DNA of 64,000 nucleotides, from NCBI RefSeq assembly GCF_026965535.1, contig NZ_CP114039.1, forward strand, positions 3,348,001-3,412,000, written 5' to 3'. The notes under the pieces were generated by a model. The model saw only the letters and a list, made by a program, of their open reading frames with translations, had not been told where the DNA came from and searched no databases. Source of the DNA: Corallococcus sp. NCRR. GTDB taxonomy: Bacteria > Myxococcota > Myxococcia > Myxococcales > Myxococcaceae. This document shows, one piece after another, positions 25,531 to 34,839 of the stretch. Position numbers and translations under genes: made by a program. How positions within the stretch are numbered: the stretch's first letter is position 1; the number at the start of each line of letters is the position of its first letter.

Positions 25531-26736
25531 ATGTCCTTCGCCGCGCCCACCGACCCGTTGACGGGCATGCAGGCAGCCCGCTTTGGGCTGTATCTGCACT
25601 TCCCGTACTGCCTGGCCAAGTGCCCCTACTGCGACTTCGCGGTGGCGGTGGCGCGCCAGGTGCCGGAGGAGCGCTACGCGAACGCGGTGCTGGCGGAGCT
25701 GGACGCGCGCCTGTCCGCCGACCCGTCGCTGCGCACGAAGCCGCTGGAGTCCCTCTTCCTGGGCGGCGGCACGCCGTCCCTGTGGCACCCCCGCTACGTG
25801 GCGCGCGTGCTGGAGGGCATCGCCGCGCGCATGTCGCTCGCCCCCGGCCTGGAAATCTCCCTGGAGGGCAACCCGGAGCGCGCGGACGCGGAGCGCTTCG
25901 CCGGCTACCGCGCCGCGGGCATCAACCGGCTGTCCCTGGGCGTGCAGTCCTTCCAGCCGCAGACGCTGAAGGCGCTGGGCCGCGCGCACGACGCGGCCAT
26001 GGTGGAGGGCGCGGTGGCGGCGGCGCGCCAGGCGGACTTCCCCGTGGTGGCGCTGGACTTCATCTACGGCGTGCACGGCCAGACGGTGGCGCAGGTGGAG
26101 GCGGACGCACGCCGCGCGGTGGCGCTCTCGCCGGAGCACCTGTCCACCTACGCGCTGACGGTGGAGCGCGAGGTGCTGGCGGAGTCCACGCCGCTGTCCA
26201 AGCAGCTGGACCGGGGCGAGCTCTTCCTGCCGGAGGACGACGAGGTGGTGGCCATGGCCCGCACGGTGCGCGACGTGTACGGCGCGCACGGCCTCACCCG
26301 CTACGAGGTCTCCAACCACGCGCGCGAAGGCTTCAGCTCCCGGCACAACGCGCTCTACTGGACCGGCGGCGAGTACCTGGCGCTGGGCGTGGGCGCCACC
26401 GGCATGCTGCTGTCCCCCACGGCCCACCGCTACGTGAACCTGCGGAGCCCGGAGGCCTACCTGCGCACGGTGGAGGAGGGGAGGCTGCCGGAGGCGAGCC
26501 GCGAGGACCTGGGCCCCGAGGAGCTCTTCGCCGAGCGGCTGAGCATGGGCCTGCGCCTGGTGTCGGGGGTGGACTGGGAGGCCGTCTGTGAGCGATACGG
26601 CCAGCCCGTGGAGCCCCGGCGCGCGGAGGTGGAGCGGCTGGTGGCCCACGGCTTCGCCACGCGTCACGGCCGCAGGCTGGCCCTGACGGAGCGGGGGGCG
26701 GACGTGCACAGCGCCGTCTGCGCGCGGCTGTTGTAG
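25531..26736 (+). CDS. hemW: Radical SAM heme chaperone HemW
   Basis: 401 residues. 'LYLHFPYCLAKCPYCDF' is the CxxxCxxC cluster motif with the Phe that marks HemW rather than HemN, which has a fourth Cys. 'ESLFLGGGTPSLW', 'EISLEGNPE', 'GINRLSLGVQSFQ' and 'HNALYWTGGEYLALGVGA' are standard family blocks. The C-terminal HemW domain has the winged-helix end. HemW binds heme and hands it to targets; it is often mislabelled coproporphyrinogen III oxidase. The start at 25531 has ATG with modest spacing; ATG 25567 is the alternative. Confidence 0.95.
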   Translation: MSFAAPTDPLTGMQAARFGLYLHFPYCLAKCPYCDFAVAVARQVPEERYANAVLAELDARLSADPSLRTKPLESLFLGGGTPSLWHPRYVARVLEGIAARMSLAPGLEISLEGNPERADAERFAGYRAAGINRLSLGVQSFQPQTLKALGRAHDAAMVEGAVAAARQADFPVVALDFIYGVHGQTVAQVEADARRAVALSPEHLSTYALTVEREVLAESTPLSKQLDRGELFLPEDDEVVAMARTVRDVYGAHGLTRYEVSNHAREGFSSRHNALYWTGGEYLALGVGATGMLLSPTAHRYVNLRSPEAYLRTVEEGRLPEASREDLGPEELFAERLSMGLRLVSGVDWEAVCERYGQPVEPRRAEVERLVAHGFATRHGRRLALTERGADVHSAVCARLL

Positions 26737-26762
26737 GCGGTTCCAGGAAGGACGATTCGACC

Positions 26763-27584
26763 GTGCTGACCAAGTGGTTCTTGTGGATGGGCCTCACGAT
26801 GCTGACGGGCAGCCCGCTGCTGTCCCTGGGGCTGCTGGCCGTGCTGCTGTTCGCGGCGGACCGGTTCACGTTGCAGGTGCTGCCCAGCCCCATGCGCATC
26901 TTCAAGCGCTGGCAGCGCGCGGGGGAGCTCGCGGGCACCATCCTCACCAACACCCACGACCGCCGCGCCCGCGCGGAGCTGGCGGACATCCGCCTGGGCC
27001 AGAAGCGCTACCAGGAGGCGGTGGACCTGCTGCGCCCCAACCTGGATGCGGGCGACGACGACGTGGACACCCTCTACCTCCTGGGCGTGGCCTACCTGGG
27101 CGCGGGCGATGCTCCCCGGGGCGAGCTGCTGCTCACCGAGGCCGAGCGCCTGGACGCCGACTACCGCCAGGGCGCCATCGACCTGGAGCGCGGCCGCTTC
27201 CGCCTCCAGCGCGGCGACTTCAAGGGCGCGCGCGAGGCCCTGGAGCGCTTCCTCCAGGTGCGTCAGGGCTCCGTGGAGGGGCGCGTGCTCCTGTCGCGCG
27301 CGCTGGACAAGGAGGGCCTGGACGTGGAGGCGAAGGACGCCCGCGACGCCGCCTGGCGCGAGTACTCCGTCGCCCCGCGCTTCCAGAAGCGCCGCGACCG
27401 CTGGTGGGCCTGGCGCGCCCGTCCGTCCCGCCCGCTGACGTACGCCGCCGTGGCCCTGGTGCTGATGGGCGTGGGGGCGTACCTGACCCGCTACCTGCCC
27501 ACGCACGACACGTACGCCCCCTACGGCCGCTACGAGGATGCGCCCTACGCCGCGGACGACATGGGCGGCGACGACGCGGAGTAG
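26763..27584 (+). CDS. Membrane-anchored TPR protein
   Basis: 273 residues starting with GTG at 26763, preceded by GGAAGGA. The N-terminal hydrophobic pair (WMGLTMLTGSPLLSLGLLAVLLF) is a membrane anchor. Residues about 55-180 form TPR-like repeats (AELADIRLGQKRYQEAVDLLRP, DTLYLLGVAYLGAGDAPRGELLL, GRFRLQRGDFKGAREALERF). A second membrane segment (LTYAAVALVLMGVGAYL) is near residue 230, with an acidic, Tyr-rich end. It is a scaffold of unknown partner. The DUF4388 gene follows 14 bases later. Confidence 0.8.
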   Translation: MLTKWFLWMGLTMLTGSPLLSLGLLAVLLFAADRFTLQVLPSPMRIFKRWQRAGELAGTILTNTHDRRARAELADIRLGQKRYQEAVDLLRPNLDAGDDDVDTLYLLGVAYLGAGDAPRGELLLTEAERLDADYRQGAIDLERGRFRLQRGDFKGAREALERFLQVRQGSVEGRVLLSRALDKEGLDVEAKDARDAAWREYSVAPRFQKRRDRWWAWRARPSRPLTYAAVALVLMGVGAYLTRYLPTHDTYAPYGRYEDAPYAADDMGGDDAE

Positions 27585-27598
27585 TAGGCTTCCCGCGC

Positions 27599-29146
27599 AT
27601 GTTCCCCCCGCCGTCCCAGGTGCTGCGCCAGCGCGAGGGCCTGCTGGCGGACACGCCCTTCCCGCTGCTGTTGCACGCGCTGATGGTGGAGGAGCGCACC
27701 TGCACGCTGGAGCTCAAGGTGCGCCAGCGCGAGAAGCGCATCACCTTCGAGGACGGCGCGCCGGTGGCGTGCCACTCCAACCTCCTGCACGAGACGCTGG
27801 GCAAGTACCTGGTGGAGAAGGGCCGCCTGTCGGAGGCGGACTACCAGAAGTCCCTGGCGGAGAGCGTGTCCTCGGGTATGCAACTGGGCGGGCTGCTCGT
27901 GCAGAAGGGGCTCATCAGCCCCTTCGACCTCTACAAGCAGCTCCAGGCGAACCTGGCGCACAAGCTGCTGGACTGCTTCCGCTGGACGGAGGCGAAGTAC
28001 CGCCTCATCGCGGACGTGGAGAACCCGGATGCCAGCGTGCGCGCCAACACCGCGCAGCTCATCCTCACCGGCGTCTCCACCCAGCTGCCCTTCGACACCG
28101 TCGCCACGCACTTCACCTTCACGGACGACCGCCGCTTCGGACAGATGCCCGGCGTGGAGTCCGCCCCCAAGCTGTCCTCCAAGGACGCGCGCCTGTTCCA
28201 GGCACTGCGCCAGCGGCCCACCTTCAACGAGCTCTTGGAGCGCACCGGCTTCGACATGGACTCCGTGCTGCGCCGGCTCTACGCGCTGTGCCTGCTGGGC
28301 GTGGCGGGCTTCGTGGAGGACGTGGACGCGAGGGCCGAGGACCTGGCCCGCAGGGCCCCCGCCACCCCCGCGCCGGAGCCCGTCCCCACGCCGGTGCCCG
28401 TGCCGGCCCAGCAGGCCCCGTCCGGCACGCCCTTCGCGGATGAAGACGAGGCCGCGCGCAACGCGCTCGTGGGCGCGTTCCTCAACCACCGCGGCATGGA
28501 TCCGTTCGCGCTGCTGGACGTGCCGGAGGACGTGCAGCCGGTGGCGCTGCGCAAGGCGTTCCTCGCCGCCGCGGACCGCTTCTCCCCGCTGCGCTTCCAG
28601 ACCGCTGAGCTGAAGGACAAGGCGGAAGGGATGCTCGCCGCGTACGCGCGCGCCTACGGCTCGCTGTCGGAGCCGGAGCAGAACGCGCTGTGGAAGAAGC
28701 GCCGGCAGGCGCACCGGGAGAAGGCGCGCCAGAACACCGGCCGGCCCTCCACCGCGGAGCAGTTCCGCATCCGCACGGACCTGCTGGACGCCACCACCCA
28801 GTTCGATGAAGCCAAACGCCGCCTGGAGGCGCGCAACTTCGCGGGCGCCTTCGAGTACTTCGAATACGCCTGCGACATCGACCCAAGGCCGCTGTACCAG
28901 GCCCACCGCGCCTGGGCGCGCTACCTCATGAAGCCGGAGGCGCACGGCCGGCTGGCGCTCCAGGAGCTCCAGGAGCTGGTGCGCCAGGAGCCCGGTCTGG
29001 AAGAGGGCTGGGCCTTCCTGGGCGACGTGGCCCGGGGCGAGGGCCAGTGGGCGCTGGCGGAGGACGCCCTGCGCAAGGCCTTCAAGCTCAACCCCCAGCA
29101 GCGCCGCTACGTGACGCTCATCCAGGAGATCGCCCGGCGGCGCTGA
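27599..29146 (+). CDS. DUF4388 protein with DnaJ-like and TPR segments
   Basis: 515 residues from ATG 27599, just after the TPR gene's stop. Residues about 10-160 are DUF4388/PatA-type (LHALMVEERTCTLELKVRQREKRITFEDGAPV, then 'LGKYLVEKGRLSEADYQKSL'). This domain is common in myxobacterial regulators and motility proteins. After a Pro-rich linker near 260, 'MDPFALLDVPEDVQPVALRK' reads like a J-domain helix pair without the HPD motif. The C-terminal ~120 residues are TPR-like. Cytoplasmic; function unknown. Confidence 0.85.
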   Translation: MFPPPSQVLRQREGLLADTPFPLLLHALMVEERTCTLELKVRQREKRITFEDGAPVACHSNLLHETLGKYLVEKGRLSEADYQKSLAESVSSGMQLGGLLVQKGLISPFDLYKQLQANLAHKLLDCFRWTEAKYRLIADVENPDASVRANTAQLILTGVSTQLPFDTVATHFTFTDDRRFGQMPGVESAPKLSSKDARLFQALRQRPTFNELLERTGFDMDSVLRRLYALCLLGVAGFVEDVDARAEDLARRAPATPAPEPVPTPVPVPAQQAPSGTPFADEDEAARNALVGAFLNHRGMDPFALLDVPEDVQPVALRKAFLAAADRFSPLRFQTAELKDKAEGMLAAYARAYGSLSEPEQNALWKKRRQAHREKARQNTGRPSTAEQFRIRTDLLDATTQFDEAKRRLEARNFAGAFEYFEYACDIDPRPLYQAHRAWARYLMKPEAHGRLALQELQELVRQEPGLEEGWAFLGDVARGEGQWALAEDALRKAFKLNPQQRRYVTLIQEIARRR

Positions 29147-29173
29147 GGGCCCGCCGGACGAGGGACCGCGACG

Positions 29174-29860
29174 CTACAGGCCCTGCAGGGTGGCGCGGTC
29201 TGCGGCGGACAGGCCCTCGCCCTGGGTCACGTGGTCGATGACGACCTGGACGCGAGCGGCGCCTTCCCGCGTGAGCTGCTTGCCCGCCAGCAGCGAGAAC
29301 ACCTCCTGGAGGTCCTTGTGCTGGGCGACGGGCCCCAGCTCGTACCGGTCGTCCAGGCCCGTCGTGGAGCGGTCCTGGTTGGCGCAGTAGGCGAACATCG
29401 GGGCGAAGTAGCGCTCACCCGGGGGCACCACGATGCTGACCGTCTGCACGATGATGCCGTTCTGCACGTCGTCGTTGGTCGACACCAGGATGAACCCCGG
29501 CGGCAGCGTCACGGTGATGGGCGCGTTCGTGGTGTTGTTGAAGATGAGGCACACCCGCACCTCCTCGCCGCTGCCGTAGGCCTCCTCCTTGAACTTGTCG
29601 TCGCAGTCCACCGGGTTCTCCGGCGAGTAGGCGACGATGGGGTTCTCCAGCGTCAACCCCGCCGGCAGCGTGAAGGCCTGCCCCGTCGGGGCCTCCTTCG
29701 AAAAGCCCAGGCCCGGCCCCACGGACTTGCGGGTGTTCGTCCCTCCGTCGGAGGAGGTGCCGCCGTCCGTCTTGCCGTCCCCGTCGCCGTCGTCGCTGCA
29801 GGCCGCCAGCAACGCCACCGCCAGCACCACGCCCATTCGCTTCGCCACGTGCCAGTTCAT
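29174..29860 (-). CDS. Lipoprotein of unknown function
   Basis: 228 residues from ATG 29860 (AGGGAG upstream), chosen because it gives a clean lipoprotein signal (MGVVLAVALLAACSDD, lipobox LAAC). A linker rich in Asp, Gly and Thr follows the lipidated Cys. The mature domain (FSKEAPTGQAFTLPAGLTLE, then 'PITVTLPPGFILVSTNDDVQNGIIVQ') looks beta-rich and ends in a helical tail. No family recognised. It converges with the DUF4388 gene with 27 bases between stops. Confidence 0.75.
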   Translation of the reverse strand: MNWHVAKRMGVVLAVALLAACSDDGDGDGKTDGGTSSDGGTNTRKSVGPGLGFSKEAPTGQAFTLPAGLTLENPIVAYSPENPVDCDDKFKEEAYGSGEEVRVCLIFNNTTNAPITVTLPPGFILVSTNDDVQNGIIVQTVSIVVPPGERYFAPMFAYCANQDRSTTGLDDRYELGPVAQHKDLQEVFSLLAGKQLTREGAARVQVVIDHVTQGEGLSAADRATLQGL

Positions 29861-30088
29861 GCGATTCGTCTCCCTGCGCTCAGCGCGAATGCCCGTGCCA
29901 ACCATGGCATGCGCACAGCGTCAAGCACCCCGGGCCCCGGCCTGCCCGATAATGTCCGCAAGCCCGGTGGCCGGGCCTGCATTCCCGGCCACTTGGCCGA
30001 TTCCCGCCGAACCTACGGGCGGTATGGTAGCGGCACAATGGGTCGGGAAGGCTCCCACCCTGGGGTATCTTCAGTACAGGGGCGAAGC

Positions 30089-30859
30089 ATGAAGCGCGGC
30101 AACGAATCAGGCCAGGCGGCGGTGGAGACGGCCATCGTCTTGCCCCTGTTCGTGTTCATGCTGCTGGGCATCCTGCAACTGGGGTTGATGCACCAGGCCC
30201 GGCTGCTCACGAAGTACGCGGCCTACAAGGCCGTGCGCGCCGGCTCCCTGCACAACGCGGACATCCCCACCATGGAGAAGGCCGCCCTCGCGGTGCTGCT
30301 GCCCATGGTGAGCACGGCCGCCAGCGGGGGCGCGGAGATCATCAAGCCCATCACCAGCGCCGGTGACTTCAAGTCCAAGTTCGAATCCGGGGACATCTCC
30401 AAGAACAAGATGAACGACGCCTCCGGCCTGAAGTTCGCGGAGGTCACCATCTGCGGCCCCCTCAAGGGGAACATGGGCTCCGGCTCCCACGGCAACAAGG
30501 AGATGGACTTCGATGATCCGAAGGTCGCCTCCGGAGACGGCGGCTGGGCGGACAGCCTGCGCACCAAGCTGAGCGTGCAGGTGACGTTCAACTACCGCCT
30601 GCCCATCCCGTTCGCGGACGTCGTCATCTACAACATCGCGCGCGGCCGGGACCTGCCGTACGTCCTGCGCCTGGGCAAGGACTCGGACCGCGACGAGTTC
30701 ATCGTCAAGAAGATGTCCAAGTACGACTCCGCGGCGGACAACAAGCTCTACATCCTGCCCATCCGCGCCACGTACATCATGCGGATGCACTCCAACATCT
30801 ACCTCACCCAGAAGGAACTTCCGGAGGAGAACGAATGCATCTTCCCGTTCGAACCGTGA
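30089..30859 (+). CDS. TadE-like pilus-accessory pseudopilin
   Basis: 256 residues from ATG 30089, with AGGGGCG upstream; the long frame further 5' is not plausible coding. The N-terminus (GQAAVETAIVLPLFVFMLLGILQLGL) is the TadE signature, a hydrophobic helix with 'E' five residues into it, matching the type III-like signal peptide cleaved before the Gly-Gln. The rest is a Lys/Gly-rich periplasmic domain. It leads a run of five genes to 34807, each overlapping or touching the next. TadE/F/G assist Flp/Tad pilus assembly in the envelope. Confidence 0.85.
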   Translation: MKRGNESGQAAVETAIVLPLFVFMLLGILQLGLMHQARLLTKYAAYKAVRAGSLHNADIPTMEKAALAVLLPMVSTAASGGAEIIKPITSAGDFKSKFESGDISKNKMNDASGLKFAEVTICGPLKGNMGSGSHGNKEMDFDDPKVASGDGGWADSLRTKLSVQVTFNYRLPIPFADVVIYNIARGRDLPYVLRLGKDSDRDEFIVKKMSKYDSAADNKLYILPIRATYIMRMHSNIYLTQKELPEENECIFPFEP

Positions 30860-32394
30860 GGTCCGCCTCCCGGCCCAAGCGCCGCCACCGGGGCCAGGCC
30901 CTGGTGCTCGCGTGTCTGTCGTTCCTCCTGCTCGCGCTGATGACGACGCTGAGCTTCAACCTGAGCCACGCCCTGCGGGAGAAGATGAGCCTGCAGCAGC
31001 ACAGCGACGCGCTCGCCTACTCCATGGGCGTCGTGGAGGCGCGCGCGCTCAACTACTACGCGGCCAGCAACCGGGCCATCGCGTCCGCCTACGTGGGCAT
31101 GACGTCCGCGCACGGCTACATGGCCGCCGCCAGCGCCACCGGCGACATGATGCGCGCCGGGCAGATGAGCTTCTTCATCGTCGCGGCCCTGGAGGTGGCG
31201 CAGTGCCCGCCCTACAACTTCCAGCACTGCTTCGACGCGATTGAAGCGCTGATGATCGCCATGGACTACAGCTCCAAGGCCAGCGACTACGACTCCAAGG
31301 TCAAGGACGTGGAGGAGAAGTTCAACAAGGTCATCCAGGACCTGAACAAGATGTCGAACGACATCCATGAATCGCAGAAGTCCGCCCACAGCAAGGCGCG
31401 CAACGCCGTGCGCAGCGGACAGTCCGCGGACCTGTCGAAGCTGACGGACTGGAACGTCCCCGGCGCCAACTCGCTCGACTCGTCCGTGGGCGGGCTCAAC
31501 GCGGAGGAGTTCGACTGCGCGGTGGATGGCATGAACTGCTCGCGCGCCGGCTCCAGCAACAAGGCCCGCGCCCAGGTGATGACGGAGATCTCCAACGCCT
31601 CGCGCCCCGGCTGGGCCGCCAACCGCAGCCTGCCCGTCATCATGAACGGGCTGCCCACCTACTTCAAAAGCGACTTCATCAAGGACCTGCTCAAGGACAT
31701 CCCCCAGGAAGGCACCCACGTCATCATGGGGCACCAGGGCACGGCCAAGGTCGCGCAGACCAAGAGCAACATCCACGGCCCCGGCCAGGTCACCGGCAAC
31801 GAGGGCAAGGTCGTGGTCGCGGACGAGCACGGCACCCTCCTGTCGCAGTGGCGCCACGGCTTCGGCGTGGGCACCTACAAGGCCGTGGTGGAGAGCAGCG
31901 AGAACGGCGGCAGCCACGAGCCCTCCGGCGCCCACAGCGGCCAGCACGACGAGTTCAAGGGCATCAACACCAAGGACCTGATGTCCTGCTCGGGCAGCGG
32001 CAACTGCTTCATGAAGTTCCGCGCGGACGACAACCCCGACACGGACTGGGGCCAGCCGCACGTCTACAGCTACGTCACCAAGCAGTTCTTCGTGGGGGAC
32101 CCGAGGAAGGCGCCCTGGGAGCTCAACAACAGCGGCTCCTTCACGCTCACGCACGGCGCCCAGGGCGACGGCAAGCTGCAGCTCGCGCCCGGCGAGGGCG
32201 CGGCGCTCTCCAAGGCGCTCGTCTACTACCACCGCCTGGGCCCCAACGGCTGGAAGGAGGCCCCGGGCCTCTTCAACCCCTACTGGCGCGTGAAGCTGCA
32301 CCCGTTCAACGCCCAGGAGGCGTCGAAGGTGCTCAACCGCGCCGGCAACGGCGACGCGGCGGACCTCGCCGGCGCCAAGGACCTGGCCCTATGA
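30835..32394 (+). CDS. TadG-like pilus-accessory protein
   Basis: 519 residues; its start overlaps the preceding gene by 25 bases. 'RHRGQALVLACLSFLLLALMTTLSFNLS' is a prepilin-type helix preceded by Arg/His charges, as in TadG-like proteins (GQ-helix-then-long extracytoplasmic domain). The remaining ~480 residues are a large hydrophilic domain with several Cys (CPPYNFQHC, CAVDGMNC, CSGSGNC), suggesting disulfides outside the cytoplasm. It belongs to the pilus-accessory cluster. Confidence 0.8.
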   Translation: MHLPVRTVRSASRPKRRHRGQALVLACLSFLLLALMTTLSFNLSHALREKMSLQQHSDALAYSMGVVEARALNYYAASNRAIASAYVGMTSAHGYMAAASATGDMMRAGQMSFFIVAALEVAQCPPYNFQHCFDAIEALMIAMDYSSKASDYDSKVKDVEEKFNKVIQDLNKMSNDIHESQKSAHSKARNAVRSGQSADLSKLTDWNVPGANSLDSSVGGLNAEEFDCAVDGMNCSRAGSSNKARAQVMTEISNASRPGWAANRSLPVIMNGLPTYFKSDFIKDLLKDIPQEGTHVIMGHQGTAKVAQTKSNIHGPGQVTGNEGKVVVADEHGTLLSQWRHGFGVGTYKAVVESSENGGSHEPSGAHSGQHDEFKGINTKDLMSCSGSGNCFMKFRADDNPDTDWGQPHVYSYVTKQFFVGDPRKAPWELNNSGSFTLTHGAQGDGKLQLAPGEGAALSKALVYYHRLGPNGWKEAPGLFNPYWRVKLHPFNAQEASKVLNRAGNGDAADLAGAKDLAL

Positions 32395-33467
32395 GCGCCG
32401 CGCACCCGCAGGGCCGCCGCGTCCGGGGCGCCGCCTCCGTGGAGATGGCGCTCTCCATGATCGTCCTCATCCCCATCTTCATGTACGCGCTCTTCCTGGA
32501 CGACCTCCTGCGCTACTCGCTGGATGCCCAGGAGGCCGCGGTGACGACCATCTGGGACTTCACCACGCAGGACTACACCAAGGCGCTCAAGCAGAGCGGC
32601 GGCGGCGGCACCGGCCCCCAGGGCGGCAGCTCCAACGTGCAGCACAACGCCCGCCTCACCTACTGCGACCACGAGTCCGGCATCGACCGGCCGGACGCGA
32701 TGTCCGGCAGCAACTACGCGGACTGCGAGGACCTGGACCACCACCTGGCCGTCGTCGCCCACGTGTGCTGGATGAACGACAAGGCCAAGCAGGTGACGTG
32801 CGAGGCGCCGGACACCGGCGCGGCGTCGCTGGGCGGCCTGGCCGGCCAGTACCAGGGCCAGTTCACCAACGGCGGCTACATCGAGTGCTCCGCCCGCGCG
32901 GTGGTGGAGAACTACCTGCTGCCCGAGCAGTTCCTCCCGGAGTTCAGCAAGAACCAGGCGCTGACCAAGAAGAACTGGAAGGGCGAGGGCGACATCCACT
33001 CGAACGCCCAGCAGGGAACGGAGGGCAGCGGCGGCAATGCGTACTTCCTCAAGGAACAGCGCATGAGCATCATCACCGACACCTGGGCGCTCACGGAGGA
33101 TGCGGACATCTCCCCGTCGGACTCCAGCGGTGAGTTCTACGAGCGCGTGGACTACGTGTACTCGAACACCTTCAACGCCTTGAGCATGAAGCAGCACATG
33201 ATGGACTTCCGCAGCGCGCTGACGGACGAGCTGCTGGACGGCACCATGCTGTACATGTTCGAGGACTCGCCCAACAACCCGTACGTCTCCATCCACCCGC
33301 ACCTGGCCAACATGCAGACCCCGGCCAACACCGTGGACCAGGAGGGCAGCACCCGCTACTTCAACCAGGAGTGGCGTGACTGGGACAACGACAAGAACCA
33401 GAACACGTACAAGCACGGGCAGCGGGGCGAGTGGTACATGGGGTGCAAGGATCCGGAGTCGTGCTGA
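32391..33467 (+). CDS. TadE/F-like pilus-accessory protein
   Basis: 358 residues from ATG 32391, which overlaps the upstream stop (ATGA). The N-terminus 'RGAASVEMALSMIVLIPIFMYALFLDDLL' is the same 'GAxxVE' prepilin-type helix as in TadE/TadF. A long, Cys-containing hydrophilic domain follows (CDHESG, CEDLDHH, CWMNDKAKQVTC). It is the third minor pseudopilin-like gene in a row. The dedicated Tad ATPase and platform genes (tadA/B/C) are not in the window. Confidence 0.8.
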   Translation: MSAAHPQGRRVRGAASVEMALSMIVLIPIFMYALFLDDLLRYSLDAQEAAVTTIWDFTTQDYTKALKQSGGGGTGPQGGSSNVQHNARLTYCDHESGIDRPDAMSGSNYADCEDLDHHLAVVAHVCWMNDKAKQVTCEAPDTGAASLGGLAGQYQGQFTNGGYIECSARAVVENYLLPEQFLPEFSKNQALTKKNWKGEGDIHSNAQQGTEGSGGNAYFLKEQRMSIITDTWALTEDADISPSDSSGEFYERVDYVYSNTFNALSMKQHMMDFRSALTDELLDGTMLYMFEDSPNNPYVSIHPHLANMQTPANTVDQEGSTRYFNQEWRDWDNDKNQNTYKHGQRGEWYMGCKDPESC

Positions 33468-34330
33468 AGAAGCTGGCCGCGCACCCCGCCTTCCGCACCG
33501 CGGCGGTGCTGGTGTCGGTGGCGGTGGCGGGCATCGTCATGGGCATGGGGCTGGAGGAGGCGCGCTACGGGAGCGCCCGCACGGAGCTGGAGCGGGCGGA
33601 GGCCGCCGCGGACGAGCTGGACCAGGAGGCGACGGCGGCGCAGAGCGGCCCCACGCGCTCCAAGCGGGACGAGGCCATCCTGGCGCGCACGCTGACGTAC
33701 TTCCCGCCCTATCCCCGGGGCGGCCGTCCGGAGGCGCTGGCCGCGGACTACCTGGGGCCGGACACGCCCATCGCGGTGGCGTGGTTCTCCACGCAGGACT
33801 CGTCGGACCAGGTGCTGCAGCACTACCGCCAGGTCATCCTGGATGAAGGCCTGCCCGTCGTGGGCGTGCGCTTCAACGACAACGCCGGCTACGTGGGCTA
33901 CTGGGTCCCCAAGGATGACGAGGTGCGGCTGATGTCCACGCTGCACCAGGGGGACGAAACGATTGTCTTCGTCTCCTCGGCGCGCATGCGCAACTACCTG
34001 GAGCGCGCCGGCCGGGTGCCCGCGGGCATCCCGGTGCCCCGGGGGCTTCAGGACGTGGCATCCCTGTCCCTGCGGATGGAGGGCGCCACCAACATCACCG
34101 TGTCGGGCCGGGTGCCGGACACCACGCTCTCCGAATCAGAGCAGGCCTACCGCGTGCTGCTGCGCGACCAGGGCTGGAGCGTGACGGAGGCCTCCCAGGA
34201 GGGCTTCCAGGAGACCCAGCTGAACCTGACGCGCCCGGGGCTGCGCGGACAGGCCACCTTGAGGCAACCTTCCGCGCAGCGGTCGGTGGACTTCCACCTG
34301 TCCCTGATGCGGGCCCAGGCCGCGCCGTGA
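33461..34330 (+). CDS. Membrane-anchored protein in the pilus-accessory cluster
   Basis: 289 residues. GTG 33461 overlaps the upstream stop by seven bases and has CCGGAG five bases before it, so it is preferred over ATG 33431. An N-terminal membrane segment (AAVLVSVAVAGIVMGMG) is followed by a coiled-coil stretch and then a periplasmic alpha/beta domain with two similar halves: 'AWFSTQDSSDQVLQHYRQVI..' and, after 'NITVSGRVPDTTLSESEQAYRV', a second 'LLRDQGWSVTE'. The order suggests an inner-membrane accessory of the pilus system. No family name can be assigned. Confidence 0.7.
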   Translation: MLKKLAAHPAFRTAAVLVSVAVAGIVMGMGLEEARYGSARTELERAEAAADELDQEATAAQSGPTRSKRDEAILARTLTYFPPYPRGGRPEALAADYLGPDTPIAVAWFSTQDSSDQVLQHYRQVILDEGLPVVGVRFNDNAGYVGYWVPKDDEVRLMSTLHQGDETIVFVSSARMRNYLERAGRVPAGIPVPRGLQDVASLSLRMEGATNITVSGRVPDTTLSESEQAYRVLLRDQGWSVTEASQEGFQETQLNLTRPGLRGQATLRQPSAQRSVDFHLSLMRAQAAP

Positions 34331-34356
34331 ACCCGGCGCGGAGAGAGTGACGAGCG

Positions 34357-34638
34357 ATGAAGCGTTTCAAGAACCCGGTCCTGGCCCTGTCCCTGAGCGT
34401 GGGCGCGCTGCTGTGGGCCCCGCAGGCCTTCGCCGGCGCCAGCTGCGAGCGCCGCTGCGCGGACGACAAGGCGAAGTTCGAGAAGGTCTGCAAGGAGAAG
34501 GCGAAGAACGCGGTCCCCTACTGCCTGAAGGTCGCCGGCCAGGCGCGCGACAAGTGCATGAACCAGTGCCGCAACGGCAAGAAGGGCGGCGGTGGTGACA
34601 CGACGATGGAGGCGCCCGCGGATGAACACGCGCACTAG
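34357..34638 (+). CDS. Small secreted Cys-rich protein of the pilus cluster
   Basis: 93 residues with a clean signal peptide (MKRFKNPVLALSLSVGALLWAPQAFAG). The mature part is short, Lys-rich and helical, with six Cys in CxxxC spacing (CERRC, CKEK, CLKV, CMNQC), which would form a disulfide-linked helical hairpin. The tail (GGGGDTTMEAPADEHAH) is flexible. It lies between the membrane gene and the prepilin gene and overlaps the latter, so it is probably part of the same system. Role unknown. Confidence 0.7.
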   Translation: MKRFKNPVLALSLSVGALLWAPQAFAGASCERRCADDKAKFEKVCKEKAKNAVPYCLKVAGQARDKCMNQCRNGKKGGGGDTTMEAPADEHAH

Positions 34639-34807
34639 CCTGAAGAAGGCCCTCCAGCGGGGCCAGGCCATGTCGGAGTACGGCGTCATCACGGCGGCGT
34701 TCTTCGGCTTTACCGTGATGAGCTGGCCGTTCCTCGTCCAGCTGCTGCGCGCGCTCAGCACCTACTTCCAGTCCATCTACTACATCATCCAGTCGCCCAT
34801 CCCCTGA
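34622..34807 (+). CDS. Flp-type prepilin
   Basis: 61 residues from ATG 34622, overlapping the previous gene's end. 'RGQAMSEYGVITAAFFGFTVMSW' matches the Flp prepilin rule G|XXXXEY (cleavage after Gly, Glu at +5, Tyr at +6), followed by a 20-residue hydrophobic stretch and a short C-terminal region with Tyr residues (FQSIYYIIQSPIP). Flp prepilins are cut by TadV/prepilin peptidase to make fine fibres. The product is unusually short for a major subunit, so it could be a minor pilin. Confidence 0.75.
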   Translation: MNTRTSLKKALQRGQAMSEYGVITAAFFGFTVMSWPFLVQLLRALSTYFQSIYYIIQSPIP

Positions 34808-34839
34808 CGTCCCGGGGACGGGCGGCCGGACGGCGCGGC

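Noticed and set aside
22893..25619. Long minus-strand open frame (908 codons) opposite the coiled-coil gene
   Set aside because: Low-complexity Arg/Leu/Gly product with no start site; the plus-strand coiled-coil frame has regular heptads and is the real one.
25531..26736. Coproporphyrinogen III oxidase (HemN) label
   Set aside because: The cluster motif lacks the fourth Cys of HemN and has Phe instead, as in HemW.
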